From: Novosphingobium kaempferiae
Lineage (GTDB): Bacteria; Pseudomonadota; Alphaproteobacteria; Sphingomonadales; Sphingomonadaceae
DNA: 64,000 nucleotides
Reading direction: 5' to 3'
Assembly (NCBI RefSeq): GCF_021227995.1
Contig: NZ_CP089301.1
Span: forward strand, 3,968,001 to 4,032,000
Below, one piece after another: positions 18,328 to 27,700 of the stretch. Below the pieces are notes generated by a model, which was not told the origin of the DNA, did not search any database, and saw only the letters and a list, made by a program, of their open reading frames with translations. The translations under genes were made by a program, and so were the position numbers. Numbering within the stretch: position 1 is the stretch's first letter; the number at the start of each line of letters is the position of its first letter.

Positions 18328-19655
18328 GGAGCATCGCCGAAACCGCCGCCGCCGTGCGGGCCGGAACGCTGAGCGCCCGCGCGCTGGCGGAGGAGACGCT
18401 CGCCGCGCTCGCCACCGACACGCACGTCGCCGTGACCCGCGTCCTTCACGAACGTGCCCGCGCCGAGGCCGATGCGGTGGACGCGATGGTCGCTGCCGGG
18501 CGCGATCCGGGGCCGCTGGCGGGCGTGCCTTACGGGGTCAAGGATCTGTTCGACCTTACTGGCCTGCCGACCACGGCGGGCTCGACGCTTTATGCCGATG
18601 CGCTGCCTGCCGCCACCGATGCCGAGGCCGTGGCGCGGTTCAAGGCGGCGGGCGCGGTGTGCATGGCCACCCTCAACATGGACGAGTTCGCCTACGGCTT
18701 CGCGACGATCAACGCGGCCTACGGCACCACCCGCAATCCTCACGATCCCTCCCGCCTCGCAGGCGGCTCCTCGGGCGGCTCGGCGGCGATGGTCGCTGCC
18801 GGGCTGCTCGCCTTCACGCTGGGATCGGACACCAACGGCTCGATCCGCGTTCCCGCGAGCCTCTGCGGGCTCTACGGCCTCAAGCCGACGCACGGCGACC
18901 TGCCGCTTGCGGGGGTATTCCCCTTCGCCGAGAGCTTCGACGACATCGGCCCGTTCACCCGCTCGATCGCGGAAATGTCGCTCGTCTGGCAGGTGCTCGG
19001 CGGCCGTGAACCGGCGGGCAGGGGGGACTTCCGCGTCGCCTGCCTCGGCGGCCGCTTCCGCGAGAATGCCGAGGCCGACCAGCTTGCGGCCATCGACGCC
19101 ATCGCCCCTGACGCGCCGCTGGTCGAACTCCCCGAGATTGCCCGCGCGCGTTCGGCAGCCTTCATCATCACCGCCTGTGAAGGCGGCGCGCTCCACCGCG
19201 AGGCGCTGGCGGCAAGCGCCATGGCTTTCGACCCGCAAGTGCGCGACCGCCTGATCGCGGGTGCCCTGTTGCCCGACACACTCTACGAGGAAGCGCAGGC
19301 GTTCCGCGCCGAATACCGCGCCCGCATCGAGACGCTGGTCGCCGATTACGACGTGCTGCTCGCCCCCGCGACGCCGACGTTCGCGCCGTCCATCGCCGAT
19401 CCGCGCATCGCGATCGATGGAGCGCTTTCCCCGGCACGGGCGGACCTTGGCATTCATACCCAGCCGATCACCTTCACCGGATTGCCGTCGCTGGCGGTTC
19501 CGCTCTACCGTCCGGGTGCGCTGCCGATCGGCGTGCAACTGATCGGCGGGCCGGGGCGTGAAAGCGACCTCTTCGCCTTCGCCGCGAAGCTGGAGGCGCA
19601 GGGCATCATCGGATTTTCCATGCCGCTGGGGGCGGCGCAGGGGGCAAGTGCGTGA
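18324..19655 (+). CDS. hpxY: AtzE-family amidase, oxalurate branch (HpxY)
   Basis: 443-residue amidase-signature enzyme. The Ser-cisSer-Lys triad is visible: Lys73 in GVPYGVKDLFDL, the cis-serine in GGSSGGSAA (about 149-153) and the nucleophile Ser173 in LGSDTNGSIRVPASLCG; the Asn in DTNGS is typical of AtzE rather than GatA. The GTG start overlaps the stop of the small partner gene; similarity begins at SIAETAAAVRAG. With hpxX, hpxW and hpxZ it makes the set linked to oxalurate breakdown in Klebsiella, where it would cleave the carbamoyl bond. Biuret or other carbamoyl amides are alternative substrates. Confidence 0.85.
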   Translation: MRSIAETAAAVRAGTLSARALAEETLAALATDTHVAVTRVLHERARAEADAVDAMVAAGRDPGPLAGVPYGVKDLFDLTGLPTTAGSTLYADALPAATDAEAVARFKAAGAVCMATLNMDEFAYGFATINAAYGTTRNPHDPSRLAGGSSGGSAAMVAAGLLAFTLGSDTNGSIRVPASLCGLYGLKPTHGDLPLAGVFPFAESFDDIGPFTRSIAEMSLVWQVLGGREPAGRGDFRVACLGGRFRENAEADQLAAIDAIAPDAPLVELPEIARARSAAFIITACEGGALHREALAASAMAFDPQVRDRLIAGALLPDTLYEEAQAFRAEYRARIETLVADYDVLLAPATPTFAPSIADPRIAIDGALSPARADLGIHTQPITFTGLPSLAVPLYRPGALPIGVQLIGGPGRESDLFAFAAKLEAQGIIGFSMPLGAAQGASA

Positions 19656-21025
19656 CGCAGACACAGACCCAAACCATACCTGATGGGCCCGAAGCCGTGC
19701 CTTCGGGCAAGCTCGAACGCATCTTCGCCCTGACCGAGCGCGGCACGACTGCCCGTACCGAAGTGCTGGCGGGCATGACGACCTTCCTGACGATGGCCTA
19801 CATTGTCCTCGTCAACCCGGCGATCCTCGGCAGCGCGGGGATGCCGGTCGCCTCGGTGGCGGCGGCGACCTGCTTCGCGGCGGCCTTCGCCTCGATCCTG
19901 ATGGGCTTCGTCGCCAACACGCCGCTGGCGCTGGCGCCGGGCATGGGCCTCAATGCCTACTTCAGCTTCACCGTCGTGCAGCAGATGGGCGTGCCCTGGC
20001 CGGTGGCGCTGGGCTGCGTGTTCATCTCGGGCGTCGCGTTCCTGATCCTGACGCTGACGGGCGTGCGCCAGCTCATCGTCAACTCCATCCCGCATTACCT
20101 CTTCGCCGCGGTCGCGGGCGGCATTGGCCTGTTCATCGGCTTCATCGGCTTCAAGGACGCCGGGATCATCGTCGCCAACCCCGCGACTTTCGTGGCGCTG
20201 GGCGACCTCAAGGCTCCCGGAGCGGCACTGGCGATGTTCGGCCTCGTCGTGATCGGCGCGCTCAGCGTCTGGAACGTGCGCGGGGCGATGCTCGTCGGCA
20301 TCGTCGCCACCACCGTGGTGGGCTGGATCGCAGGCATGGTCTCGATCAGTCCCGAGCCCTATTCGCTTGCCGCGCTGACCGGCACCGCGTTAAAGCTCGA
20401 TCTCGGCGGCGTCTTCGGGCTTTCCGGCAAGCAGGGCCTCGGCCTGCTGGAGATCCTGTTCGTGTTCCTCTTCGTCGACCTGTTCGACAACATCGGCACC
20501 CTCGTCGCCGTGACCAAGCGCGCCGGGTTGATGGACGCAAACGGCCGCATCCCGCGCCTCAACCGCATCCTCATCACCGACGCGACCGCCACCATCGTCG
20601 GCTCGATGGCGGGCACCAGCACCGTCACCAGCTATGTCGAGAGCGCGGCGGGCGTGCAGGCGGGCGGGCGTACCGGCCTGACCGCCGTCGTCACCGGCCT
20701 GCTGTTCCTCGCGATGATGTTCGTGGCCCCTTACGCGCAGGTGATCCCGCTGGCCGCGACCGCGCCCGCGCTCATCATCGTCGGCGGCCTCATGCTGCTG
20801 CCGCTGACCGAGGTGGAGTGGGAAGACCCGCTCTCCGCCATCCCTGCGTTCCTGACCGTGGCGATGATCCCGCTGACCTTCTCGATCGCCAACGGCCTCG
20901 CCTTCGGCATCACCGCCCATGCCGTGCTCAAGCTGGTGCGCGGGACGATCACGCGGAAGGACTGGTTCCTGCTGGTGCTGGCGCTGCTCTTCGTCGCCCG
21001 CTTCGTCTGGATGGGAGGCGCCTGA
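19652..21025 (+). CDS. AzgA-type NCS2 purine-base permease
   Basis: 457-residue inner-membrane transporter of the AzgA-like nucleobase:cation symporter-2 family, whose members import guanine, hypoxanthine or adenine. Typical segments: an N-terminal FALTERGTTARTEVLAGMTTF, then LAPGMGLNAYFSFTVV, VDLFDNIGTLVAVTKRAG and the late motif TSTVTSYVESAAGVQAGGRT. About 12 hydrophobic segments. GTG start overlapping the hpxY stop. It would bring in bases released by the exported nucleosidase encoded next. Confidence 0.92.
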   Translation: MTQTQTQTIPDGPEAVPSGKLERIFALTERGTTARTEVLAGMTTFLTMAYIVLVNPAILGSAGMPVASVAAATCFAAAFASILMGFVANTPLALAPGMGLNAYFSFTVVQQMGVPWPVALGCVFISGVAFLILTLTGVRQLIVNSIPHYLFAAVAGGIGLFIGFIGFKDAGIIVANPATFVALGDLKAPGAALAMFGLVVIGALSVWNVRGAMLVGIVATTVVGWIAGMVSISPEPYSLAALTGTALKLDLGGVFGLSGKQGLGLLEILFVFLFVDLFDNIGTLVAVTKRAGLMDANGRIPRLNRILITDATATIVGSMAGTSTVTSYVESAAGVQAGGRTGLTAVVTGLLFLAMMFVAPYAQVIPLAATAPALIIVGGLMLLPLTEVEWEDPLSAIPAFLTVAMIPLTFSIANGLAFGITAHAVLKLVRGTITRKDWFLLVLALLFVARFVWMGGA

Positions 21026-21954
21026 TGCGCACATTCGCGATCGCCGCCGCCCTGACGCTTTCGGCCACGCCTGCGCTGGCGGACGAGCGGCTTGACCTCA
21101 CCCCGCGTACCCTCGTCATGACGGCCTACCAGCCCGAATGGAACGCTCTGGTCCATGCGGTGGCGGAGCCGAAGGAGTACCAAATCAACGGCTCGACCTA
21201 CCTGACCGGCGTGCTGGAGGGCAAACCCGTCCTCCTGATGCAGAGCGGCGTTTCCATGGTGAACGCGGCGATGAACACGCAGCTGGTGATCGACCGGTTC
21301 AGCGTGAAGCGCATCGTCTTCTCCGGCATCGCGGGCGGTGTGGACCCGGCGCTGTCCATCGGCGACGTCATCGTCACCGAGGACTGGGGCCAGTATCTTG
21401 AGGTGAACTTCGCGCGCAAGGCGGGCAAGGGCTGGAAATCGCCCGAGGAAGTGCGCCCCGAGGCTCCGGGCAACTGGAACTTCATCTTCCCGCGCGGCGT
21501 GACCGTGGCCAATGCCGTCACGCCCTCCAAGCGCTTCTTCACCTTCCCGATGGACCCGCAGCTGCTGGACCTCGCCCGCAAGGTCGCGACCACGATCTCC
21601 ATGGAGCGCTGCGTGCCGCCGTCGCCCCAGCAGCTTCCCGATACCGAGCTGTGCCTCGCCAAGCCCCCCAAGGTCGTCGTCGGCGGCACCGGGGTCAGCG
21701 CCGGGGTCTATGCCGACAATGCGGAATTCCGCGAGTATCTCTACAAGGCATGGCACGCCCGTGTGCTCGACATGGAAAGCGGCGCGGTGGCGCAGGTCGC
21801 CTATGCCAACCAGGTGCCGACGATCGTGTTCCGCTCGCTTTCGGACCTTGCCGGCGGCGACAGGCACAAGAACATGGAGGACACTTACGAGCGCCTTGCC
21901 TCGGTGAACTCCGCCCATGTGGTGCGCGCCTTCGTGGCGGCGCTTCCGGACTGA
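21025..21954 (+). CDS. Exported PNP/UDP-family purine nucleosidase
   Basis: 309 residues starting with a signal peptide (MRTFAIAAALTLSATPALA, cleavage before DER), so the protein is probably periplasmic. The mature part is a phosphorylase-superfamily nucleosidase: VFSGIAGGVDPALSIGDVIV, and DMESGAVAQVAYANQVP followed by RSLSDLAGG, where the Asp of SDLA corresponds to the catalytic acid of MTA/SAH nucleosidases. Export makes hydrolysis more plausible than phosphorolysis, as phosphate is scarce there. The start overlaps the permease stop. Proposed job: strip ribose from nucleosides outside the inner membrane and hand bases to the permease. Confidence 0.82.
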   Translation: MRTFAIAAALTLSATPALADERLDLTPRTLVMTAYQPEWNALVHAVAEPKEYQINGSTYLTGVLEGKPVLLMQSGVSMVNAAMNTQLVIDRFSVKRIVFSGIAGGVDPALSIGDVIVTEDWGQYLEVNFARKAGKGWKSPEEVRPEAPGNWNFIFPRGVTVANAVTPSKRFFTFPMDPQLLDLARKVATTISMERCVPPSPQQLPDTELCLAKPPKVVVGGTGVSAGVYADNAEFREYLYKAWHARVLDMESGAVAQVAYANQVPTIVFRSLSDLAGGDRHKNMEDTYERLASVNSAHVVRAFVAALPD

Positions 21955-21962
21955 GGGACAGC

Positions 21963-23540
21963 ATGAAGACCGTAACCGCCAGCAACGGCATCGTCACCGC
22001 GCCGCACTATCTCGCGGCGCAGGCCGGGCGCGACGTGCTCGCCGACGGAGGCAGCGCCGTGGAGGCCTGCGTGGCCGTGGCCGCGACGCTCGCCGTCGTC
22101 TACCCGCACATGACCGCGATCGGCGGCGACGGGTTCTGGGTGATCCGCGAGCCGGACGGTCGGATGCATTCGATCCACGGCTGCGGCGGCGCGGCGGCCA
22201 AGGCCGACCTTTCGCTCTACGCCGGGCTGGACGCAGTGCCGACGCGCGGGCCGCTGGCGGCCAACACGGTGGCGGGCACGATCTCGGGCTGGGCGGCGGC
22301 GCTGGAGGCGGATTACTGCAAGCTCCCGCTGGATCGCCTGCTGCGCGACGCCATCGCCCATGCCGAGAATGGCGTGCCGGTGACGAAGGGCGGCGCGGGC
22401 ATCGCGGCGGGCAAGGGCGACGAACTGCGCGGCCAGCCGGGCGTCTATGCGGCCACCTTCGAGCCGGAGGGCCGCCCGCTGGCGGAGGGCGACACCCTGC
22501 GTCTTCCTGCCCTAGCGCAGACCCTGCGCAAGCTGGCGGCGAACGGCCTCGACGATTTCTATCGCGGCGAACTGGCGACGCTGATCGCGGCGGATCTTGA
22601 GGCGCTCGGCAGCCCTGTGTCGGCGGCCGACCTTGCCGCGCATGAGGCGACCCGGCCCGAGCCGCTGCATACCGCCATCGGCGGTGCGACGCTCTACAAC
22701 GCGACGCCGCCGACGCAGGGTTTTGCCTCGCTGGTGATCCTCGCGCTGTTCGACCGCCTCAAGGCCGATGCGCCCGAAGGCTTCGATCACGTTCACGGGC
22801 TCGTCGAGGCGACGAAGCAGGCGTTCCTGCTGCGCGACGTGCATGTGGGCGATCCGGCCTATACCGACTTCGATTTTCAGGGCCTGCTCTCGGACCCCGC
22901 CGCACTGGACGAACTTGCCGCGCGGATCGACCCGGCGAAGGCGCTGGAGTGGCCTCAGCCGCCGCAGTGGGGCGATACCTGCTGGTTTGGCGCTGCCGAT
23001 GCGGATGGCCGCGTGGTGTCCTGCATCCAGTCCACCTACTTCGAGTTCGGCTCCGGCCTCGTCCTCCCGCAGACCGGCATCACCTGGCAGAACCGCGGCA
23101 GCTCGTTCCGCCTTGCCGAGAGCGGCTGGAATGCCCTCAAGCCGGGCCGCAAGCCGTTCCACACGCTCAACCCGGCGCTGGCGGTGTTCGACGACGGGCG
23201 CGTCATGGCCTACGGCACCATGGGCGGGGAGGGGCAGCCGCAGACGCAGGCCGCGCTGTTCAGCCGCTATGCCCGCTTCGGCATGGACCTGCAGGACGCC
23301 ATCAGCGCTCCGCGCTGGCTGCTCGGCCGCACATGGGGCGATGTCACGACCTCGCTGAAGCTGGAGGACGGCTTCGACGAAGGTCTCTACACCCAGCTTG
23401 CCGAGGCCGGGCACGATGTCGAGCGCGTCGGCCCGCTGACCGCGACGATGGGCCACGCCGGGGCGGTGGTGCGCCTTGCAGACGGTTCGTTCGAGGGCGC
23501 GTCCGACCCGCGCAGCGATGGCGAGGCGGCGGGATGGTGA
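21963..23540 (+). CDS. hpxW: HpxW, gamma-glutamyltransferase-fold oxamate amidohydrolase
   Basis: 525-residue Ntn-hydrolase of the gamma-glutamyltransferase superfamily. The self-cleavage and nucleophile residue is Thr339 in PPQWGDTCWFGAADADG; the GDTCWF context fits HpxW, which in Klebsiella hydrolyses oxamate to oxalate and ammonia, better than true glutathione transferases, which have TTH at this point. No signal peptide, unlike GGT, so it should be cytoplasmic. Eight bases separate it from the nucleosidase stop. An in-frame extension upstream was rejected because it would overlap that gene. Confidence 0.85.
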   Translation: MKTVTASNGIVTAPHYLAAQAGRDVLADGGSAVEACVAVAATLAVVYPHMTAIGGDGFWVIREPDGRMHSIHGCGGAAAKADLSLYAGLDAVPTRGPLAANTVAGTISGWAAALEADYCKLPLDRLLRDAIAHAENGVPVTKGGAGIAAGKGDELRGQPGVYAATFEPEGRPLAEGDTLRLPALAQTLRKLAANGLDDFYRGELATLIAADLEALGSPVSAADLAAHEATRPEPLHTAIGGATLYNATPPTQGFASLVILALFDRLKADAPEGFDHVHGLVEATKQAFLLRDVHVGDPAYTDFDFQGLLSDPAALDELAARIDPAKALEWPQPPQWGDTCWFGAADADGRVVSCIQSTYFEFGSGLVLPQTGITWQNRGSSFRLAESGWNALKPGRKPFHTLNPALAVFDDGRVMAYGTMGGEGQPQTQAALFSRYARFGMDLQDAISAPRWLLGRTWGDVTTSLKLEDGFDEGLYTQLAEAGHDVERVGPLTATMGHAGAVVRLADGSFEGASDPRSDGEAAGW

Positions 23541-24781
23541 GCGACACCCCCGGCGGCGCCCGCGCGGTCGCGCGGTGCGATGCGCTGCGTGTCGCGCCTT
23601 ACAGCGACATGGAGGGCGGCCTGTTCCGCGCCTACCTGACGCCCGCCTATGCCGCCGCGCAGGAGGCTCTGACCGGGTGGATGGAAGCCGCCGGAATGCG
23701 CGTCCATCGCGATGCCGCCGCCAATCTCGTCGGGCGCTATGACGGACACCTTGGCCACGCTCCGGCGCTGGTGATCGGCAGCCACCTCGATTCCGTGCGC
23801 GACGGCGGGCCTTACGACGGGCCTCTAGGTATCATGCTCGGGATCGAGGCGGTCGCGGCACTCAACGCGAAGGGCGCGCGCCTGCCGTTCCCGATTGAGG
23901 TCTACGCCTTCGGGGACGAGGAAGGTTCGCGCTTCCCCGCCGCCATGCTGACCAGCCGTGCCGTCGCCGGAACGCTGGACGCCGCCGCGCTCGACGTCAC
24001 CGATACCGCAGGCATCACGCTGGCCGAAGCGCTCGTCACCACGCCCGACTATCTCACCGCCGCCCGCGCGCCGGACACCACGCTCGCCTACCTCGAAGCG
24101 CATATCGAGCAGGGCCCGGTGCTGGAGGCGGACGGGCTCGCGGTCGGCACCGTCACCGGCATCGCCGCGCAGCTGCGCTATGCCGTCACCGTCAAGGGCA
24201 TGGCCGGACACGCGGGCACCGCCACCATGCGCCTGCGTCGCGATGCGCTGGCCGGTGCCGCCGCGATGGTGCTGGCGGTGGAGCAACTCGCCCGTGCCGA
24301 CAACTCCGATGTCGTCGCCACCGTCGGCGTGATCGAGGCGCTGCCCGGCGCGCCCAACGTCATCCCCGGCGAGGTCCGCTTCACCATCGACGTGCGTTCC
24401 GGCGCGGAAAGCCGCCGCGATGCCGTGGCCGAAGGGATCCTTGCGCGCCTTCGCGAGATCGCCGAGGCGCGCGGGCTGGAGATCACCATCGCGCTGGTCC
24501 ACGACCTTGCCGCCAGCCCGAGCGATCCGGCGCTGATGGACATCATGGACGCCGCGCTCGCCGCCGCGGGCCAGCCGGTGCGCCGCCTCGTCTCCGGCGC
24601 CGGGCACGACGCCATGAACATGGCCGCGCTGTGCCCCACCGCGATGCTGTTCATCCGGTGCCGCGACGGCATCAGTCACAATCCCGCCGAACATGTGGAG
24701 CCTGCCGACGTGCAGATCGCTCTCGACGTGATGCTCGGCTTCATCGAACGTCTTGGAGAGAACTTTGTCGCCCGCACTTGA
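23534..24781 (+). CDS. allC: Allantoate amidohydrolase / M20-family N-carbamoyl hydrolase
   Basis: 415-residue di-metal hydrolase of the AllC/HyuC group. Metal and substrate residues visible: IGSHLDSVRDGGPYDG, AFGDEEGSRFP (Glu-Glu pair), EAHIEQGPVLEADG, SGAGHDAMNMA and ISHNPAEHV. In this setting it should remove one carbamoyl group from allantoate to give ureidoglycine for the aminotransferase that follows. N-carbamoyl amino-acid hydrolases and beta-ureidopropionases share the motifs, so substrate rests on context. The start overlaps the hpxW stop by seven bases (ATG 23534), with GTG at 23537 as alternative. Confidence 0.85.
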   Translation: MVSDTPGGARAVARCDALRVAPYSDMEGGLFRAYLTPAYAAAQEALTGWMEAAGMRVHRDAAANLVGRYDGHLGHAPALVIGSHLDSVRDGGPYDGPLGIMLGIEAVAALNAKGARLPFPIEVYAFGDEEGSRFPAAMLTSRAVAGTLDAAALDVTDTAGITLAEALVTTPDYLTAARAPDTTLAYLEAHIEQGPVLEADGLAVGTVTGIAAQLRYAVTVKGMAGHAGTATMRLRRDALAGAAAMVLAVEQLARADNSDVVATVGVIEALPGAPNVIPGEVRFTIDVRSGAESRRDAVAEGILARLREIAEARGLEITIALVHDLAASPSDPALMDIMDAALAAAGQPVRRLVSGAGHDAMNMAALCPTAMLFIRCRDGISHNPAEHVEPADVQIALDVMLGFIERLGENFVART

Positions 24782-26006
24782 TCCGCTGCTCTTCGGAGAG
24801 ATCGATCCGCCCCAGCGCCTGCTGATGGGCCCGGGCCCGATCAACGCCCACCCGCGCGTGCTGCGGGCGATGAGCGCCGATCTCCTCGGCCAGTTCGATC
24901 CCGAGATGACCGGGTTCATGAATCAGGTCATGGCGCTCTATCGCCCGATCTTCGGAACCGAAAACAAGTGGACGATGCTGGTGGACGGCACCGCCCGCGC
25001 CGGGATCGAGGCGGCGCTGGTCAGCCTCGTCGCGCCGGGCGACGTCGTGCTGGTCGTCAATTTCGGCCGCTTCGGCCTGCTGCTGAGCGAGATTCTCCAG
25101 CGCATCGGCGCGGTGATCGAGACGGTCGATGCGCCCTGGGGCGAAGTCGTGCCGATGGAGCGCATCGCCGACGCCATCGCCCGCGTGCATCCCAAGATCG
25201 TCGCGACCATCCACGGCGACACTTCGACGACGATGGCGCAGCCGCTCGAAGGCTTCGGCGAACTGTGCCGCCAGGCTGGCGCGCTGTCCTATGTCGATGC
25301 GACCGCGACCATCGGCGGCATGGAGCTGGCCGCAGACCGCTGGGGCGTCGATATCGTCACCGGTGGCCTCCAGAAGTGCCTCGGCGGGCCGTCCGGCTCC
25401 GCGCCGATCACCATCTCCGACAAGGCCGCCGAGCACATCGGCCGTCGCCGCCATGTCGAGAAGGGCATCCGCAGTGAGGGCATGGTCGATGGCGTGGGGC
25501 CGCGCATCGGCTCCAACTACTTCGACCTCGCGATGATCATGGACTACTGGTCCGAAAAGCGCCTCAACCACCATACCGAGGCGACCTCGATGCTCTACGC
25601 GGCGCGCGAATGCGCCCGCATCATGCTGGGGGAGGGCCTGGATGCGCGCTACACCCGCCACGCCTCGGCAGGCCGTGCGATGACCGCGGGCCTGCGCGCG
25701 ATGGGCCTGACGGTATTCGGCGACGACCGCTATCGCATGACCAACGTGACCGGCGTCCATATCCCCGAAGGCGTGGACGGCGAGGCGGTGCGCAAGGCGA
25801 TGCGCGAACTGTTCGAGATCGAGATCGGCACCGCCTTCGGCCCGCTCCAAGGCAAGATCTGGCGCATCGGCGCGATGGGTTACAACGCGGCGAAGCACAA
25901 GGTTCTGCTGACGCTGGCGGCGCTGGAATCGTGCCTGCGCATGGAAGGCTTCGCGCTTCCGCTGGGCGAGGCGGTTCCGGCGGCGATGGCGGCGTGGGAG
26001 GCATGA
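24765..26006 (+). CDS. pucG: Ureidoglycine-glyoxylate aminotransferase (PucG type)
   Basis: PLP enzyme of the alanine-glyoxylate aminotransferase class, 413 residues. The PLP lysine is Lys204 in GGLQKCLGGPSG, preceded by SYVDATATIGGMELAADRWGVD; it begins with GPGPINAHPRVL as in AGT1/PucG. In PucG-bearing purine clusters it transfers the amino group of ureidoglycine to glyoxylate, giving oxalurate and glycine, which explains the four oxalurate genes nearby. No ATG is available: TTG at 24765 with GGAGAG just upstream is preferred, TTG at 24753 is possible. It overlaps the end of allC. Confidence 0.85.
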   Translation: MSPALDPLLFGEIDPPQRLLMGPGPINAHPRVLRAMSADLLGQFDPEMTGFMNQVMALYRPIFGTENKWTMLVDGTARAGIEAALVSLVAPGDVVLVVNFGRFGLLLSEILQRIGAVIETVDAPWGEVVPMERIADAIARVHPKIVATIHGDTSTTMAQPLEGFGELCRQAGALSYVDATATIGGMELAADRWGVDIVTGGLQKCLGGPSGSAPITISDKAAEHIGRRRHVEKGIRSEGMVDGVGPRIGSNYFDLAMIMDYWSEKRLNHHTEATSMLYAARECARIMLGEGLDARYTRHASAGRAMTAGLRAMGLTVFGDDRYRMTNVTGVHIPEGVDGEAVRKAMRELFEIEIGTAFGPLQGKIWRIGAMGYNAAKHKVLLTLAALESCLRMEGFALPLGEAVPAAMAAWEA

Positions 26007-26896
26007 CCTCCCGCGACCTCGCCGGCTACGGGCAGACCCCGCCCGACCCGCAGTGGCCGAACGGCGCGCGCGTGGCGGTGCAGTTCGTCGTCAATTACGA
26101 GGAAGGCGCGGAAAACAGCGTCCTCAACGGCGACAAGGGCTCCGAGGCGTTCCTTTCCGAAATGGTCGGCGCGGGCAGTCACCCGGACCGGGCGATGGCG
26201 ATGGAAAGCCTCTACGAATACGGCAGCCGCGCCGGGTTCTGGCGCCTCCACCGCCTGTTCACCGAGCGCGGATTGCCCGTGACCGTCTTCGGCGTCGCGA
26301 AGGCCATGGAGATGAACCCCGAGGCGGTCGAGGCGATGCTGGCGGCCGACTGGGAGATCGCCAGCCACGGCTTGCGCTGGATCGACTACCAGTACCAGCC
26401 GGAAGAGGTCGAACGGGCCCATATCGCGGAGGCCATCGCGCTCCACGAGAAGCTCACCGGTTCGCGCCCGCTCGGGTGGTATCAGGGCCGGACCTCGCCC
26501 AACACCGCGCGCCTCGTCGCGGAGGAGGGCGGGTTCCTCTACGATGCCGACAGCTACGCCGACGACCTGCCCTATTGGGATACCCGCCACGGCAAGCCGC
26601 AGCTCATCGTGCCCTACACGCTCGACGTCAACGACATGAAGATCGTCGCGCTCAACGGCTTTACCGAGGGCGAGCAGTTCTTCCGCCACATGCGCGATAC
26701 CTTCGACCAGCTTCGCGAGGAGGGCGGGCGCATGATGTCGATCGGCCTCCACGGTCGCATCGCCGGCAAGCCCGGCCGTGCGCGCTGGCTGGCGCGGTTC
26801 ATGGATCATGTGATCGCCAGCGGCGACGCCTGGGTCGCCCGCCGTATCGACATCGCGCGGCACTGGATGGAGGTGCATCCCCATGCGGATCAATGA
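26003..26896 (+). CDS. puuE: Allantoinase PuuE (polysaccharide-deacetylase-like)
   Basis: 297 residues of the metal-independent allantoinase family with a polysaccharide-deacetylase fold: VQFVVNYEEGAENSVLNGD, YEYGSRAGFWRLHRLF, ASHGLRWIDYQ, GWYQGRTSPNTARLV and MMSIGLHGRIAGKPGR. It opens the hydantoin ring of (S)-allantoin to allantoate. The ATG overlaps the aminotransferase stop. The last 14 bases overlap hpxZ. Confidence 0.93.
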   Translation: MTSRDLAGYGQTPPDPQWPNGARVAVQFVVNYEEGAENSVLNGDKGSEAFLSEMVGAGSHPDRAMAMESLYEYGSRAGFWRLHRLFTERGLPVTVFGVAKAMEMNPEAVEAMLAADWEIASHGLRWIDYQYQPEEVERAHIAEAIALHEKLTGSRPLGWYQGRTSPNTARLVAEEGGFLYDADSYADDLPYWDTRHGKPQLIVPYTLDVNDMKIVALNGFTEGEQFFRHMRDTFDQLREEGGRMMSIGLHGRIAGKPGRARWLARFMDHVIASGDAWVARRIDIARHWMEVHPHADQ

Positions 26897-27263
26897 CCCC
26901 GTGCTGCTCGCCGAAGTGACGCACGCCTTCCACACCTACGAGACGGCGCTGATGGCCGACGACATCCCGGCGATGGACGCGCTGTTCCACGATGCCCCCA
27001 CAACCAACCGCTACGGCGTGGGCGAGGTGCTCTACGGGATCGAGGAGATCCGCGAGTTCCGCAAGGGACGCGGCGGTTCTCCGCAGCGCAGGCTGGGCCG
27101 CGTCGCGATCACCGTCTACGACGACGCCTTCGCCACCGCCGATGCCGAGTTCTTCCGCGAAGGCTCGGAACGCCGGGGCCGCCAGACGCAATCCTGGGTG
27201 AAGTTCGCCGACGGCTGGAAAGTCGTCTCCGCCCATGTCAGCCTGGAGGGTACGACCTCGTGA
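26883..27263 (+). CDS. hpxZ: HpxZ/AtzH-like protein (DUF3225, SnoaL/NTF2 fold)
   Basis: 126 residues. The sequence (MRINDPVLLAEVTHAFHTYE, DALFHDAPTTNRYGVGEVLYG, WVKFADGWKVVSAHVSLEG) matches the HpxZ/AtzH family, NTF2-like proteins always found with AtzE-type amidases and required for oxalurate use in Klebsiella. The precise role is unsettled; a hydrolase or chaperone for the amidase product are both possible. It is separated from hpxXY by seven genes yet remains in the same overlapping gene string. Ends with an overlap into uraD (GTGA). Confidence 0.88.
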   Translation: MRINDPVLLAEVTHAFHTYETALMADDIPAMDALFHDAPTTNRYGVGEVLYGIEEIREFRKGRGGSPQRRLGRVAITVYDDAFATADAEFFREGSERRGRQTQSWVKFADGWKVVSAHVSLEGTTS

Positions 27264-27700
27264 CCGCCCTGTTCGAGCACAGCCCCTGGGTCGAGGAACG
27301 CGCCGATGCGCGGCCTTCGACCGGCGACCGCCACGCCGATCTCATGGCCGTGATGTACGATGCGACGCCGGAGGAGCAACTCGCGCTTATCCGTGCCCAC
27401 CCCGAACTCGCGGGCAAGGCGGCGATCGACCGGACTCTCACCGAAGCCAGCACCGCCGAGCAGGCCAGCGCCGGGCTCGACCGCCTTACGCCGGACGAAT
27501 ACGCCGAATTCCATCGCCTCAACGCCGCCTATCGGGATCGCTTCGACTTCCCCTTCATCATCTGCGTGCGCCTGACCGACAAGGCTGGTATCCTCGCTGC
27601 GATGGAACGCCGCCTCGCGAACGACCGCGAGACCGAAGTGGCCACCGCGCTGGAGCAGATCGGCGAGATCGTCCGCCTGCGTCTGGAAGACATGAAATGA
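27260..27700 (+). CDS. uraD: OHCU decarboxylase (UraD)
   Basis: 146 residues. Converts 2-oxo-4-hydroxy-4-carboxy-5-ureidoimidazoline to (S)-allantoin. Family marks: FEHSPWVEERA at the N-terminus, IRAHPELAGKAA, and LNAAYRDRFDFPFIICVR. GTG start overlapping the hpxZ stop; its own stop overlaps the start of the flavoprotein gene. A separate protein here, not fused to the transthyretin-like hydrolase as in some species. Confidence 0.93.
   Translation: MTALFEHSPWVEERADARPSTGDRHADLMAVMYDATPEEQLALIRAHPELAGKAAIDRTLTEASTAEQASAGLDRLTPDEYAEFHRLNAAYRDRFDFPFIICVRLTDKAGILAAMERRLANDRETEVATALEQIGEIVRLRLEDMK

Noticed and set aside
21963..23540. Calling the Ntn-hydrolase a glutathione gamma-glutamyltransferase
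   Set aside because: No signal peptide, the nucleophile context is GDTCWF, and the neighbours are oxalurate genes; HpxW is the better reading.
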